From contig NZ_CP150291.1 in the NCBI RefSeq assembly GCF_038051985.1, positions 4,080,208 to 4,144,207 of the forward strand: a DNA stretch of 64,000 bases, written 5' to 3'. Within the stretch, counting starts at the first letter, position 1; the number at the start of each line of letters is the position of its first letter. The DNA is from Solibacillus sp. FSL H8-0523 (GTDB taxonomy: Bacteria; Bacillota; Bacilli; Bacillales_A; Planococcaceae). The notes under the pieces were generated by a model. It did not search any database and was not told the DNA's origin. It saw only the letters and a list, made by a program, of their open reading frames with translations. Positions 53,982-63,942 of this stretch are shown piece by piece. Position numbers and translations under genes: made by a program.

Positions 53982-54824
53982 TTATTCCTCGATATTCAAC
54001 ATTTCTAAAATGCGTTGCAAATCATCTTCTGAGTAAAATTCAATTTCAATTTTCCCTTTATTTTTTGCTTTTTTAATTTGCACTTGGGTACCAAAATATT
54101 CACGGAGCTGTGATTCGGTCGCTTGTGTATGGATATCCGTTTTCGGACTCTTTGTTTCACGTGAAACAGCCTCGTTTACATCCTGAATATATTTTTCAAG
54201 CTGGCGAACATTTAAATGGTCTTTTATCACCTTATGTGCCACTTCAGGAATACGGCGCTTATTTTTTAAGCCCAGTAAAGCGCGGCCATGCCCCATTGAT
54301 AATTTCCCTTCGTTTACAAGCTCGCGTATATCCTCAGGAAGCTGCAATAAGCGAATTAAATTGGCGATATGCGGACGACTTTTACCTAAACGCTTCGCTA
54401 AATCATCCTGTGTGAATTTTAGTTTCACAATTAAACTATTGTACGCTTCTGCTTCTTCGATTGGCGTTAGATCCTCACGTTGCAGATTTTCTAAAATCGC
54501 CACTTCCATCATTTGCTGCTCACTAAAATCGCGCACGATAACGGGTACTTCTGTTAACCCTGCCAACTTTGCCGCACGATAACGACGTTCCCCTGCTACA
54601 ATTTCATATTTCTTACCGTTTTTCCGGACAACTATCGGCTGAATAATCCCGTGTTCATGAATCGACTGCGCTAGTTCCTCAATTGCTGCTTCATCAAACA
54701 CTTTACGTGGCTGAAATGGATTTGCAATCATTCGCGCAACAGCAATTTGCTGCACTTGGTCTTCCTGATGTACTGCTTCTTCACGAAACAATGCATCGAT
54801 CCCTTTCCCTAATCCTCTAACCAT
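53982..54824 (-). CDS. parB: Chromosome partition protein ParB (Spo0J)
   Basis: ParB is a CTPase clamp that loads at parS, spreads on DNA, recruits SMC and controls Soj. The 280-residue protein has the N-terminal CTP-binding region with IANPFQPRKVFDE (about 33-45) and GERRYRAAKLAG (about 78-89), a helix-turn-helix with LAKRLGKSRPHIANLIRLL (about 139-157) and a C-terminal dimerisation domain. A perfect parS lies inside the gene. It overlaps the parA stop by 8 bp. Confidence 0.97.
   Translation of the reverse strand: MVRGLGKGIDALFREEAVHQEDQVQQIAVARMIANPFQPRKVFDEAAIEELAQSIHEHGIIQPIVVRKNGKKYEIVAGERRYRAAKLAGLTEVPVIVRDFSEQQMMEVAILENLQREDLTPIEEAEAYNSLIVKLKFTQDDLAKRLGKSRPHIANLIRLLQLPEDIRELVNEGKLSMGHGRALLGLKNKRRIPEVAHKVIKDHLNVRQLEKYIQDVNEAVSRETKSPKTDIHTQATESQLREYFGTQVQIKKAKNKGKIEIEFYSEDDLQRILEMLNIEE
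54153..54168. other. parS centromere site in parB
   Basis: TGTTTCACGTGAAACA is a perfect match to the 16-bp parS palindrome, located in the parB coding sequence as in Bacillus subtilis spo0J. Confidence 0.97.
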
Positions 54825-55578
54825 TTTTAATCACTTCCCTTGCAAACTCTAAATAGGTTTCTGATCCGCGTGATTTTGCATCGTACAATAATACAGGCTT
54901 ACCATGACTCGGTGCCTCACTTAACCGCACATTACGTGGAATAACTGAATGGTACACCCTGTCTTGGAAATACCGCTTTACTTCATCAATCACTTGTAAA
55001 CCTAAATTTGTTCGTGCATCCAGCATCGTCAGGAGCACCCCATCAATCACAAGTGACTTATTCAAATGCTTTTGCACCAAGCGCACCGTTGATAACAGTT
55101 GGCTCAAGCCCTCTAATGCATAATATTCACACTGTACGGGAATAATTAATGCATCCGCTGCCGTTAATGCGTTAATCGTTAATAATCCAAGTGAAGGTGG
55201 ACAATCAATAATAATAAAATCAAAGTTATTTTTAATTTCCTGTACAGACTTTTTTAGACGCGCTTCACGTGAAACAGTCGAAACAAGTTCAATTTCTGCC
55301 CCCGCGAGTGAAATCGTTGCAGGCACAATATATAAATTTTCTACTTCCGTTTTCTGAATCACTTCTTTAATATCCTCATCGTTAATCAGGACATCATAAA
55401 TACAGCTTTCTAACTCACCTTTTTTCACGCCAAGACCGCTGGACGTGTTCCCCTGTGGATCAATATCAATTAGTAACACTTTCTTTCCTAAATAAGCTAA
55501 ACATGCACTTAAATTCACGGATGTCGTTGTTTTACCTACACCACCCTTTTGGTTGGCTATTGCAATAATACGTCCCAT
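54817..55578 (-). CDS. parA: Chromosome partition ATPase ParA (Soj)
   Basis: A deviant Walker ATPase that acts with ParB in origin segregation and, in Bacillus, regulates DnaA. The 253-residue protein starts MGRIIAIANQKGGVGKTTTSVNLSA with the KGGVGKTT P-loop (about 11-18), has IDIDPQGNTSSGLG (about 39-52) and FIIIDCPPSLGLLTINAL (about 119-136). The ATG was chosen because the family starts there; the ribosome-binding site (AGGTG) is modest. It has its own gap after the noc terminator, so it may have its own promoter. Confidence 0.97.
   Translation of the reverse strand: MGRIIAIANQKGGVGKTTTSVNLSACLAYLGKKVLLIDIDPQGNTSSGLGVKKGELESCIYDVLINDEDIKEVIQKTEVENLYIVPATISLAGAEIELVSTVSREARLKKSVQEIKNNFDFIIIDCPPSLGLLTINALTAADALIIPVQCEYYALEGLSQLLSTVRLVQKHLNKSLVIDGVLLTMLDARTNLGLQVIDEVKRYFQDRVYHSVIPRNVRLSEAPSHGKPVLLYDAKSRGSETYLEFAREVIKNG
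55261..55276. other. Weak parS-like site in parA
   Basis: CGCTTCACGTGAAACA differs from the parS consensus at two positions. Its closeness to the perfect site makes it a possible weak ParB site. Confidence 0.45.
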
Positions 55579-55704
55579 ATTCGCACCTGCTTTCATCACT
55601 TCAGTTTAGGTATATTAGTGAATCTATTGATTTATTACGGTTGCCTTCTTTGTCGGTTACTTTTCTACTTTTATCTTATCAAAAAACTATGAACAACGTT
55701 GTAT

Positions 55705-55739
55705 AAAAAAACCTTCTACGTAAAAAAATACATAGAAGG
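55705..55739 (-). terminator. Terminator of noc
   Basis: CCTTCTA and TAGAAGG arms with further A-T pairing (TGTA/TACG) are followed by TTTTTTTATAC on the minus strand, just after the noc stop. Confidence 0.85.
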
Positions 55740-55747
55740 CAAAACGG

Positions 55748-56632
55748 TTATTTTTTCTTTGGAATTTTCACAGTGATTTGATAATACTCATCTGTATCTT
55801 CTTCCTCTGTTTTTAAATCGATACCGCTTTTGGTAACCATCGATAATGATTGCTTAATGGTATTGAGGGCAATACGTACATCTTTACTAATCGCTTTACG
55901 AGAAGGCTTACGTTTTTTTACGTCCGGCTCTTCTGGATGGAGGATTTTTTGAATTTGATCTTCAAGCTGTCGAACATTCCAGTCAAACTCTTTCGATGCT
56001 GCAATTAATTGCATTTGGAGTTGTTCATCCTTAATGGCAATTAATGCACGGGCATGACGCTCCGAAATTTCACGATTTAAAATAGCATCCTGCACAAATT
56101 GCGGAAGCTTTAGTAAACGCAATTTATTGGCAACTGTTGATTGACCCTTACCAAGACGTTGGGCAAGCGCTTCTTGTGTAAGCGAATGCAGTTCCAACAG
56201 TTTTTGGTAAGCCAGTGCTTCTTCAATTGCTGTTAATTCTTCACGTTGAAGGTTTTCAATAAGCGCGATTGAAGCCGTTTCACGATCATTTAAATTACGT
56301 ACAATCGCAGGCACTTCTGACCATTGAAGTGATTTCATTGCACGGTAGCGACGTTCACCCGCAATGATTTCATAGTTCCCCACACTACCACTCATCGGAC
56401 GGATCACGATTGGTTGAATGACACCATGTGTATGAATTGTTCTTGCTAATTCTTCAATCTTCTCATCATCAAAAACGGTACGTGGCTGATAACGGTTCGG
56501 AATGATTTTATCTATAGGAATTTTAACTACTTCTTCAGAAGCCATCGAGATATTCTCCATTACTTCTACTTCACTGTTTACTTCTGGTTGCTTCGGGCTC
56601 CCTCCGAAAAAACGTGAAAAAGTACTTTTCAT
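55748..56632 (-). CDS. noc: Nucleoid occlusion protein Noc
   Basis: A ParB paralogue that binds Noc sites across the chromosome and the membrane, blocking Z-ring assembly over the nucleoid. The 294-residue protein starts [11 protein letters not shown], the amphipathic membrane-targeting helix, followed by [19 protein letters not shown] (about 44-62), [20 protein letters not shown] (about 97-116) and the helix-turn-helix [22 protein letters not shown] (about 158-179). These features separate it from ParB. It lies in the mnmE-mnmG-rsmG-noc order, before parA. Confidence 0.95.
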   Translation of the reverse strand: MKSTFSRFFGGSPKQPEVNSEVEVMENISMASEEVVKIPIDKIIPNRYQPRTVFDDEKIEELARTIHTHGVIQPIVIRPMSGSVGNYEIIAGERRYRAMKSLQWSEVPAIVRNLNDRETASIALIENLQREELTAIEEALAYQKLLELHSLTQEALAQRLGKGQSTVANKLRLLKLPQFVQDAILNREISERHARALIAIKDEQLQMQLIAASKEFDWNVRQLEDQIQKILHPEEPDVKKRKPSRKAISKDVRIALNTIKQSLSMVTKSGIDLKTEEEDTDEYYQITVKIPKKK

Positions 56633-56811
56633 CCGTGTGGCACCACCTTTAAGAAACTGTCTAGCTCATATACAATATTATTTCTGATTCAGTCAAAAAT
56701 GTACAGTGTCCAATGAACAGTTATTTTGTAAAAATGACATAAATATAATTATGTATGCATCAAAAGACGAAAACATTTCATAATTTATATGATTACATAA
56801 TAATTATTAGC

Positions 56812-57528
56812 CTATTTGATCGGTGTTTTATTTGGAACACCTGGTTTACGTGGGTATTTTTTTGGTGTTGCTTTTACTTTATCAAATACATACAGTGAAC
56901 GTTCACTTTCTTCGACAGGTAAATGGAATGCGAATTCTTCTTTTAATTTTGCACCTAATGTGACAATCGCTTTTTGTGCATCTTTCATTTCTTCAGCACC
57001 AGCTGCTGCTTTTAATGCCACAAAGTAGCCGCCTTCTTTTGCTAATGGCACACATAACTCTGATAAAACTGAAAGACGGGCAACCGCGCGTGCCGTAACA
57101 ACATCAAATTTCTCACGGTATTTAGCATTTTGTCCAAATTCTTCCGCGCGTGCGTGCACAAATGACATATGGTCTAAGTTTAACTCATTTGTTAAATGAT
57201 TTAAAAACGTAATACGCTTGTTTAATGAATCCACAATTGTAATTTGTAAATGTGGGAAGCAAATTTTAATTGGAATACTTGGGAAGCCTGCACCTGCACC
57301 AACATCACAAACGGTTGTCACTTTTGTGAAATCAAAGTAAAATGACGCGCTAATTGAATCATAGAAGTGTTTTAAATACACACCTTCTAAATCAGTAATC
57401 GCGGTTAAGTTCATTTTTTCATTCCACTCAACTAATAGTTCAAAGTATTTGCGGAATTGGGCGACTTGCATATCTGAAAGCTCGATTCCCTTTTGTTTTA
57501 ACGCTTCAATAAATTGCTTTTCGTTCAT
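56812..57528 (-). CDS. rsmG: 16S rRNA (guanine-527-N7)-methyltransferase
   Basis: RsmG (GidB) methylates G527 in the 530 loop of 16S rRNA; loss gives low-level streptomycin resistance. The 238-residue protein has the SAM-binding motif [17 protein letters not shown] (about 73-89) and [26 protein letters not shown] (about 141-166). It lies 59 bp downstream of mnmG, after a weak hairpin, in the mnmE operon order. Confidence 0.96.
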   Translation of the reverse strand: MNEKQFIEALKQKGIELSDMQVAQFRKYFELLVEWNEKMNLTAITDLEGVYLKHFYDSISASFYFDFTKVTTVCDVGAGAGFPSIPIKICFPHLQITIVDSLNKRITFLNHLTNELNLDHMSFVHARAEEFGQNAKYREKFDVVTARAVARLSVLSELCVPLAKEGGYFVALKAAAGAEEMKDAQKAIVTLGAKLKEEFAFHLPVEESERSLYVFDKVKATPKKYPRKPGVPNKTPIK

Positions 57529-57555
57529 AAAAACGCTCCTTTACATAATCGTAAA

Positions 57556-57583
57556 ATAAGAGCGCCTATAAAAAGACGCTCTC
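57556..57583 (-). terminator. Weak terminator-like hairpin between mnmG and rsmG
   Basis: AGAGCG and CGCTCT form a 6-bp stem with a 12-base loop, then TTATTTTA on the minus strand. It may reduce but not stop transcription into rsmG. Confidence 0.5.
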
Positions 57584-57587
57584 TTGA

Positions 57588-59483
57588 TTAGTTACTTACT
57601 TTAGCAATTTTTCCTTGTTCAATATAGACAAGTAAAATCGAAATATCTGCTGGGTTTACCCCTGCGATACGTGATGCTTGTGCGATGGATAATGGACGCA
57701 CTTGCTTTAACTTTTGTAAGGCTTCTGAAGCTAAGCTACCGATTGCATCATAATCGATGTTCTCTGGAATTTTCTTATCTTCAAGCTTTTTCATTTTTTC
57801 TACTTGTTGAAGGGCTTTTTGAATATAACCTTCGTATTTCAATTGGATTTCCACTTGCTCACGTACTGCTTCATCTAACGCTTCTTCCGTAGGCTCAATT
57901 AAGCTCGCTACTAAGTCATACGTCATTTCTGTACGTTTTACAAAGTCAGATGCACGAATGCCGTCTTTTAATTCTGCACCACCAACTGAACGCACCGTTT
58001 CTTGTGTCTTTTCATTTGGTTTAACAATGATTTCACGTAAGCGGGCGATTTCACCTTCTACTTGCTGACGTTTTTTCTCAAAACGTGCATAACGCTCATC
58101 TGAAATTAAGCCAACCTTATGACCAACCTCAGTTAAACGTAAATCGGCATTGTCATGACGTAATAGCAGGCGGTATTCCGCACGAGATGTTAATAAACGG
58201 TACGGCTCGTTCGTACCTTTTGTTACTAAGTCATCGATTAATACACCGATATAAGCGTCAGAACGTGAAAGAATCACTTCTTCTTTACCTAAAACTTTAA
58301 GTCCGGCGTTCATACCAGCCATTAAGCCTTGGCCCGCCGCTTCTTCATAACCTGAAGTACCGTTTAACTGACCTGCTGTATATAATCCTTGAATCGTTTT
58401 TGTTTCAAGTGTTGGCCATAACTGTGTTGGCACAATCGCATCGTACTCAATTGCATAACCAGCACGCATAATTTCCGCATTTTCAAGTCCTGGAATTGAA
58501 GCAACCATTTTACGTTGTACATGCTCTGGTAGTGACGTTGAGAAGCCTTGTACATAAACTTCTTGCGTATCACGACCTTCTGGCTCTAAGAAAATTTGGT
58601 GACGTGGCTTGTCAGCAAAGCGTGTAATTTTGTCTTCAATTGATGGGCAATAACGCGGACCAGTCCCTTTAATCATCCCTGAGAACATTGGTGATAGGTG
58701 TAGGTTGGCATTAATAATGTCATGCGTATTTTCGCTTGTATACGTTAACCAGCAAGGTAATTGATCGGTAATATATTCCGTTGTTTCAAAGCTAAATGCA
58801 CGTGGTTCTTCGTCACCCGGTTGAATTTCCGTTTTTGAATAATCAATCGTACGGCTGTTAACACGTGGTGGTGTACCTGTTTTAAAACGAACCATATTGA
58901 AACCTAACTCGATTAAGTTATCCGCTAACTTGATTGATGGCTGTTGGTTGTTTGGACCAGATGAATATTTTAAGTCCCCAATGATGATTTCACCGCGTAA
59001 GAATGTACCTGTTGTTAAGACAACGGCATCTGCACGATAAATCGCACCAACCTGTGTAATAACACCTTTTACTTGGCCATCTTCCACGATTAATTCTTCC
59101 ACCATCGCTTGGCTAATTTGAAGGTTTTTCTCTTCTTCCAATAAACGCTTCATTTCACGTTGATACAGTTGTTTGTCCGCTTGCGCACGTAATGCACGTA
59201 CCGCTGGACCTTTTGCTGTGTTGAGCATACGCATTTGAATATGCGTTTTATCGATAACGCGTCCCATAAGACCGCCTAATGCATCGATTTCACGTACAAC
59301 AATCCCTTTTGCAGGACCGCCGACTGATGGATTACATGGCATAAATGCGATTAATTCTAAGTTGATTGTAAGCATTAATGTTTTTGCGCCAGTTTTTGCT
59401 GCAGCATAAGCCGCTTCAACGCCGGCATGGCCGGAACCGACAACAATTACATCATAATTACCTGCCTCATATTTTGTTGGCAT
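57588..59483 (-). CDS. mnmG: tRNA uridine 5-carboxymethylaminomethyl synthesis protein MnmG
   Basis: The FAD partner of MnmE in modifying wobble U34 of certain tRNAs. The 631-residue protein has the FAD motif [21 protein letters not shown] (about 12-32), [22 protein letters not shown] (about 50-71), the [15 protein letters not shown] segment [11 protein letters not shown] (about 269-279) and the [17 protein letters not shown] segment [17 protein letters not shown]. It follows mnmE by 41 bp. The two enzymes act as a complex. Confidence 0.97.
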   Translation of the reverse strand: MPTKYEAGNYDVIVVGSGHAGVEAAYAAAKTGAKTLMLTINLELIAFMPCNPSVGGPAKGIVVREIDALGGLMGRVIDKTHIQMRMLNTAKGPAVRALRAQADKQLYQREMKRLLEEEKNLQISQAMVEELIVEDGQVKGVITQVGAIYRADAVVLTTGTFLRGEIIIGDLKYSSGPNNQQPSIKLADNLIELGFNMVRFKTGTPPRVNSRTIDYSKTEIQPGDEEPRAFSFETTEYITDQLPCWLTYTSENTHDIINANLHLSPMFSGMIKGTGPRYCPSIEDKITRFADKPRHQIFLEPEGRDTQEVYVQGFSTSLPEHVQRKMVASIPGLENAEIMRAGYAIEYDAIVPTQLWPTLETKTIQGLYTAGQLNGTSGYEEAAGQGLMAGMNAGLKVLGKEEVILSRSDAYIGVLIDDLVTKGTNEPYRLLTSRAEYRLLLRHDNADLRLTEVGHKVGLISDERYARFEKKRQQVEGEIARLREIIVKPNEKTQETVRSVGGAELKDGIRASDFVKRTEMTYDLVASLIEPTEEALDEAVREQVEIQLKYEGYIQKALQQVEKMKKLEDKKIPENIDYDAIGSLASEALQKLKQVRPLSIAQASRIAGVNPADISILLVYIEQGKIAKVSN

Positions 59484-59524
59484 GATGTTCTTCCTTCCTC
59501 GTATTGTGCTTTAAAAGCATTGAT

Positions 59525-60910
59525 TTATTTCCCTAAACAGAATTGTGAGAATAACTGATTGATTAAGCTTTCTTGCACGGTGTCTCCGATAATTTCACCA
59601 AGAAGTTCCCATGTGCGTGTTACATCGATTTGAATCATATCCACAGGTACACCTGCTTCTGCTGCTTCGAGCGCATCTTCAATAACCGTCTGTGCTTGGT
59701 GTAATAACGCGATATGACGTGCATTTGATACGTATGTTAAATCCTGTGATTCCACTTGTCCTTCAAAGAATAATGCCGCAATCGCTTCTTCAAGCTCGAT
59801 AACGCCCTCTTCTTTTAGTAATGATGTTGTGACAACGCGGTGCTTGCCTGCAAGCTCATGAACACGGTTTAAATCGATTTTGCGCTCGATATCTGTCTTA
59901 TTGACAACAACGATGTAATCCATCGCATCAATTGTTTCAAAGAGGCGCTCGTCTTCGATCGTTAATTCTTCACCGTAATTTAAAACAAGTAAAATTAAAT
60001 CGGCATCTTTTAACGCCTCACGAGAACGCTCAACACCGATACGCTCTACGATATCTTCTGTTTCACGAATACCTGCTGTATCGACTAAGCGTAATGGTAC
60101 GCCGCGCACATTCACATATTCCTCAATGATATCACGTGTTGTCCCGGCAATCTCCGTTACAATGGCTTTATTTTCCTGTACGAGGCTATTTAAAAGTGAT
60201 GATTTCCCTACGTTAGGTCGCCCTAAAATAACTGTAGATAACCCTTCACGTAAAATTTTCCCTTGTGATGAAGTTTGTAAAAGTTTAATGATTTCTTCGC
60301 GTACCCAGCCACATTTTTCTTGCAGTACTGGTAGCGTCATTTCTTCTACATCATCATATTCTGGATAATCAATATTAACCTCTACTTGCGCTAATGTCTC
60401 AATTAATGCTTGGCGTAGTGATGTAATTAAACGAGATAATTTCCCATCCATTTGATTTAATGCTACATTCATCGCGCGGTCTGTTTTCGCACGAATTAAA
60501 TCCATAACTGCCTCTGCTTGCGACAGGTCAATACGACCATTTAAAAAGGCACGCTTTGTAAATTCGCCTGGCTCCGCTAAACGTGCACCAAAACGCAACG
60601 CAAGCTGTAGTACACGATTAACCGATACGATCCCACCGTGACAGTTGATTTCAACAACGTCTTCACGTGTAAATGTTTTCGGTCCACGCATGAGTGATAG
60701 CATTACTTCCTCTACCACTTCGTCTGTTTTTGGATCCACTAGGTGTCCGTAATGAATTGTATGTGTCGGGACTTCTGTTAATTTTTTATTGTTTGGTGAT
60801 TTAAATATTTTATCTGCAATCGCTACTGCTTCATCGCCACTTAAGCGGACAATTGCAATAGCTCCTTCTCCCATTGGTGTGGATATTGCAGCAATCGTAT
60901 CAAATTCCAT
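59525..60910 (-). CDS. mnmE: tRNA modification GTPase MnmE
   Basis: A GTPase that works with MnmG on wobble U34. The 461-residue protein starts [25 protein letters not shown], has an N-terminal tetrahydrofolate-binding domain, a helical domain, an inserted G domain with [12 protein letters not shown] (about 228-239), DTAGIRET (about 276-283) and NKTD (near 345), and the C-terminal FCLGK with the conserved cysteine. GGAGG precedes the ATG. It heads mnmE-mnmG-rsmG-noc; a DnaA-box palindrome lies in its leader. Confidence 0.97.
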   Translation of the reverse strand: MEFDTIAAISTPMGEGAIAIVRLSGDEAVAIADKIFKSPNNKKLTEVPTHTIHYGHLVDPKTDEVVEEVMLSLMRGPKTFTREDVVEINCHGGIVSVNRVLQLALRFGARLAEPGEFTKRAFLNGRIDLSQAEAVMDLIRAKTDRAMNVALNQMDGKLSRLITSLRQALIETLAQVEVNIDYPEYDDVEEMTLPVLQEKCGWVREEIIKLLQTSSQGKILREGLSTVILGRPNVGKSSLLNSLVQENKAIVTEIAGTTRDIIEEYVNVRGVPLRLVDTAGIRETEDIVERIGVERSREALKDADLILLVLNYGEELTIEDERLFETIDAMDYIVVVNKTDIERKIDLNRVHELAGKHRVVTTSLLKEEGVIELEEAIAALFFEGQVESQDLTYVSNARHIALLHQAQTVIEDALEAAEAGVPVDMIQIDVTRTWELLGEIIGDTVQESLINQLFSQFCLGK

Positions 60911-60931
60911 TTATATCCTCCTATATCAGTG

Positions 60932-60949
60932 TTATCCACATGTGGATAA
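60932..60949. other. Palindrome of two back-to-back DnaA boxes
   Basis: TTATCCACA (60932-60940, plus) and TGTGGATAA (60941-60949, minus) are perfect and abut to give an 18-bp palindrome, 22 bp upstream of the mnmE ATG. A -10-like TATAGT (60961-60966, minus) places it just after the predicted transcription start. Confidence 0.85.
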
Positions 60950-61034
60950 ATCACATCCGTACTATACTATCTAACAATTTAGACTAACATATTTTAAGCA
61001 AAATCTAAAGTAATGATGATTTTAAACAAAAGCG

Positions 61035-61068
61035 CAAAAACGACCTATCCCAAAAAGAATAGGTCGCG
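61035..61068 (-). terminator. Terminator of rnpA-yidC-jag
   Basis: CGACCTAT and ATAGGTCG form a perfect 8-bp stem, with a 10-base loop, followed on the minus strand by TTTTTGCG, after the jag stop. Confidence 0.85.
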
Positions 61069-61080
61069 CTTGTCTGTATG

Positions 61081-61845
61081 TTATTTCACTGGTTCAATGA
61101 CTAAATAACGATTCGGCTCAGCACCTTCTGAGAATGTTTCGATATCTAAACGATTTGCTAAAGCATTATGAATGATTTTGCGTTCGTATGAAGCCATTGG
61201 TTCGAATGCAACTGGTTTTCGAGTACGGATTGCCTTATCTGCCATACGTGCAGCAAGCTGTTCGAGTGCGACTTGGCGACGTTCACGATAATCCTCTACA
61301 TCCATCTGTAAAATCATAAACGATTTTGCTGATTTGTTTAATGTAAGCTGTGTTACTTGTTGCAATGCATTGAGTGTTAACCCGCGCTTGCCGATTAATA
61401 AGGCCGCTTTTTCGCTTGATAGCTTAAATGACACATGCTTACCATCTGAAGTATGTTCAATTGCTAAGTCTGTAATGCCCATTTCTTTAGCGATGCTCGT
61501 TAAATAGCTCTTCGCCTCTTCAATTGGATCAACCTGTGTATCTTCTGTTTGTTCTAGGTGAATTGGTTGCTCATCTTGTACAAAAACTGGCTCTTCCAGA
61601 GTCACTTCTTCAGCTACTTCTTCTACAGGAGTAGCTGGCGCTGAAATGAGCTCATTCACTTGTTGTTGAACAGTGTCTTTGACCGTTACACGAACTTCTG
61701 CGTTACGTGCACCGAAACCTAAAAATCCTTTTTTACCTTCTTGTAAAACTTCCACATCAACTTGTTCGTGACTTACGCCAAGCTTTTGTAACGCTAATGA
61801 GATCGCTTCTTTTACTGTTGCGCCTATTTGCGTAGTTTGTTTCAC
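61081..61845 (-). CDS. jag: RNA-binding protein Jag (KhpB)
   Basis: A 254-residue KH/R3H RNA-binding protein linked to cell division and cell-wall synthesis in Gram-positives. The Jag N-domain (about 1-50, GKKGFLGFGARNAEV) is followed by an acidic linker, a KH domain (about 105-180, ALLIGKRGLTLNALQQ) and an R3H domain (about 185-254). It starts at GTG directly after the yidC stop codon, with AAGGAGC 8 bases upstream, showing translational coupling. Confidence 0.96.
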   Translation of the reverse strand: MKQTTQIGATVKEAISLALQKLGVSHEQVDVEVLQEGKKGFLGFGARNAEVRVTVKDTVQQQVNELISAPATPVEEVAEEVTLEEPVFVQDEQPIHLEQTEDTQVDPIEEAKSYLTSIAKEMGITDLAIEHTSDGKHVSFKLSSEKAALLIGKRGLTLNALQQVTQLTLNKSAKSFMILQMDVEDYRERRQVALEQLAARMADKAIRTRKPVAFEPMASYERKIIHNALANRLDIETFSEGAEPNRYLVIEPVK

Positions 61846-62622
61846 TTAGTTCGCTCCTTTGTCGGCAGCTTCCGGTTTATTTTTATTCCAAGGTTTATAA
61901 ATCACAAGGTTTTGTAATACAGAAACAATGTTTCCGACTACCCAATATAATGAAAGTGCTGCAGGTAAGATAATACCGAAACCAACGATCATTAATGGCA
62001 TAATGTACATCATAATCTTCATTTGAGGATTATCCATTGCTGGGCCAGTCATTAATACAACATACTGGATTAAACCTGCAACAACGGCAAAAACGATACT
62101 TGGTTCTGCTAAATTTACCGATAAGAATGAACCTAATTCAAATGCTGGTGAAGCATTCATACGACTAATCGCATGATAGAACCCGATTAAAATCGGCATT
62201 TGAATAAAGATTGGTAGACATCCCGCAAGTGGGTTAACCCCTGAACCTTGCATGAGTTGCATCATTTCTTGTTGGTATTTTTGTTGTGTAACCGCGTCTT
62301 TAGAGCTGTATTTTGCCTGTAGCTCTTTTAACTTCGGTTGGATTTCTTGCATTTTTTTAGAACTTTTTACTTGCTTGATTGTTAAAGGTAAAATAACTAA
62401 ACGAATGATAATTGTTACAATAATAATTGCAAAAGCATAATTCGCTACATTGCCTTCAAACATATCAGCAAAAAGCTTGATGAATGACACTAATGGCCAA
62501 ACGATATACTCATTCCAGAAACCTTCGCTATCTGCAGTAATCGGTTGGTCAAACTCTGTACAGCCTGATAACAGTAAAACAACTGATACAAGCGACAGCA
62601 TTATCCAAAGATTTTTCTTCAA
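61846..62622 (-). CDS. yidC: Membrane protein insertase YidC (SpoIIIJ)
   Basis: An Oxa1-family insertase used in membrane-protein assembly and, as SpoIIIJ, in sporulation. The 258-residue precursor is a lipoprotein (lipobox LSGC near residues 18-21) with five membrane segments. The hydrophilic groove segment FAIIIVTIIIRLVILPLTIKQVKSSKKMQEIQPKLKELQ carries the conserved arginine (Arg near 73). It lies between rnpA and jag in the universal order. Confidence 0.97.
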   Translation of the reverse strand: MKKNLWIMLSLVSVVLLLSGCTEFDQPITADSEGFWNEYIVWPLVSFIKLFADMFEGNVANYAFAIIIVTIIIRLVILPLTIKQVKSSKKMQEIQPKLKELQAKYSSKDAVTQQKYQQEMMQLMQGSGVNPLAGCLPIFIQMPILIGFYHAISRMNASPAFELGSFLSVNLAEPSIVFAVVAGLIQYVVLMTGPAMDNPQMKIMMYIMPLMIVGFGIILPAALSLYWVVGNIVSVLQNLVIYKPWNKNKPEAADKGAN

Positions 62623-62830
62623 TCTTCTTCCTCCTAAAGCTAACCTATTCAGTTAATATGACAACAGTTTACCATGTGCGTATGTTTCTACACTACTAAT
62701 AGTTCCGATAATTTAAAAAATAGTTGTTAGTTTATTTCAAACTATTGAACGCTAGTTACGCAAAATTCTTTTCTATAGAAAAACAGATTCCGCGCCATAA
62801 GCGTGAAATCTTGTTTTTAAAACTATTCAT

Positions 62831-63172
62831 TTAGCCTTTATAGACTCTTGCAACCTTTAATACATGCTGCAAGCTTTTTTTTGTTTCATGAAAATCAAGT
62901 GTGGCCGCCTGCGTTCTGGCGATAATAACATAATCGTAGTCTGGCTTTACTTCGTCTTTCATTTCCAGAAAAGCTTGGCGAATATAACGCTTCACTTGAA
63001 CACGTGTGACAGCGTTCCCTACTTTTTTGCTCACTGATAAGCCAATACGAAACGCAATCTGATCCTCTTGCTTTAAGCAATACACGACAAATTGGCGATT
63101 CGCAAATGACTTACCTTTTTTAAACACCTTTTGAAAATCTTCATTTTTCTTAATACGTTGGCGTTTATTCAT
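62831..63172 (-). CDS. rnpA: Ribonuclease P protein component
   Basis: The protein cofactor that assists RNase P RNA in trimming tRNA 5' ends. The 113-residue basic protein has the N-terminal [26 protein letters not shown] (about 5-30) and the conserved motif [19 protein letters not shown] (about 53-71), close to the family RNR box. It lies between rpmH and yidC. Confidence 0.96.
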   Translation of the reverse strand: MNKRQRIKKNEDFQKVFKKGKSFANRQFVVYCLKQEDQIAFRIGLSVSKKVGNAVTRVQVKRYIRQAFLEMKDEVKPDYDYVIIARTQAATLDFHETKKSLQHVLKVARVYKG

Positions 63173-63233
63173 TATCCATTCACCTGCTCCATCTAATCAT
63201 TGGTACTTTTTTTACTTCGTTCAACTATAAAAG

Positions 63234-63262
63234 AAAAAAAGACCACTGATGTGGCTCAGTGG
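63234..63262 (-). terminator. Terminator-like hairpin after rpmH
   Basis: CCACTGA and TCAGTGG form a perfect 7-bp stem with a 6-base loop followed by TTTTTTTC on the minus strand, 2 bp past the rpmH stop. It would raise rpmH relative to rnpA. Confidence 0.8.
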
Positions 63263-63264
63263 AC

Positions 63265-63399
63265 TTATGCTGATAATACTTTTCTTCCTTTTTTACGACG
63301 GCGAGCTAATACATTACGGCCGTTTTTTGTGCTCATACGAGCGCGGAAACCGTGAACTTTGCTGTGCTTACGTTTTTTAGGTTGGTACGTACGTTTCAT
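63265..63399 (-). CDS. rpmH: 50S ribosomal protein L34
   Basis: The 44-residue basic protein starts [17 protein letters not shown] and continues [27 protein letters not shown], the complete L34. AGGAGGTG lies before the ATG. It is the first gene on the left side of oriC, divergent from dnaA, which begins just outside the window. Confidence 0.98.
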   Translation of the reverse strand: MKRTYQPKKRKHSKVHGFRARMSTKNGRNVLARRRKKGRKVLSA

Positions 63400-63870
63400 T
63401 TATATACACCTCCTGAATCTGAGTGTTACTATATCTATTGCTACATACAGACCATGACATTATATAAATAAAACAACACACTTGTCAATGGTTCTATCTA
63501 TTTTTTTCAGTTTTTATTCTGAATTCCTTGTCCCACCCCCTCTCTCACAGTTATCCACAAATCTATTCGTAGTTTTAAATGTACCCTGTGCATAATTAAT
63601 TTTCGTGATTTTTTTATCCACAAGCGTTATCTACAACTTTTTCACATATTCTACCCCTGTGGACAACTTGTACGTGGATAGTTTATGATTATGTGGATAA
63701 AGTCTTTTAAGTATTGAAATAACACACTTTATTTGATACGATAACTGTGTTTTACTTTGTGGAATTCTTTTCTGGGAAATATCTTATCCACAGTTGTTGA
63801 TAATCTGTGGACAAAGATTTCCACCTATTTCGAATAACGTTTATCCACAGCTTGTGGTTATGTGTATGAA

Positions 63871-63898
63871 TTGTCTTTTTACGAAAAAAACGCATACT
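63871..63898 (+). promoter_or_regulatory. Candidate dnaA promoter
   Basis: TTGTCT and CATACT are separated by 16 bp, 22 bp right of the last DnaA box. The -10 is a weak match, so it is only a candidate. DnaA bound at 63841 could repress it. Confidence 0.45.
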
Positions 63899-63903
63899 AA
63901 TTA

Positions 63904-63942
63904 GCTCTGTTTATCTACTAAAAATAATTTTTTTAACAGAGC
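63904..63942 (+). other. Hairpin in the dnaA leader
   Basis: GCTCTGTT (63904-63911) pairs with AACAGAGC (63935-63942). The loop contains AAAAATAATTTTTTT, which can form inner A-T pairs. It would lie at the 5' end of the dnaA transcript if the candidate promoter is right. Confidence 0.55.

Noticed and set aside
63766..63779. Noc-like sequence CTTTTCTGGGAAAT in oriC
   Set aside because: Only 11 of 14 positions match and oriC is AT-rich; not distinguishable from chance.
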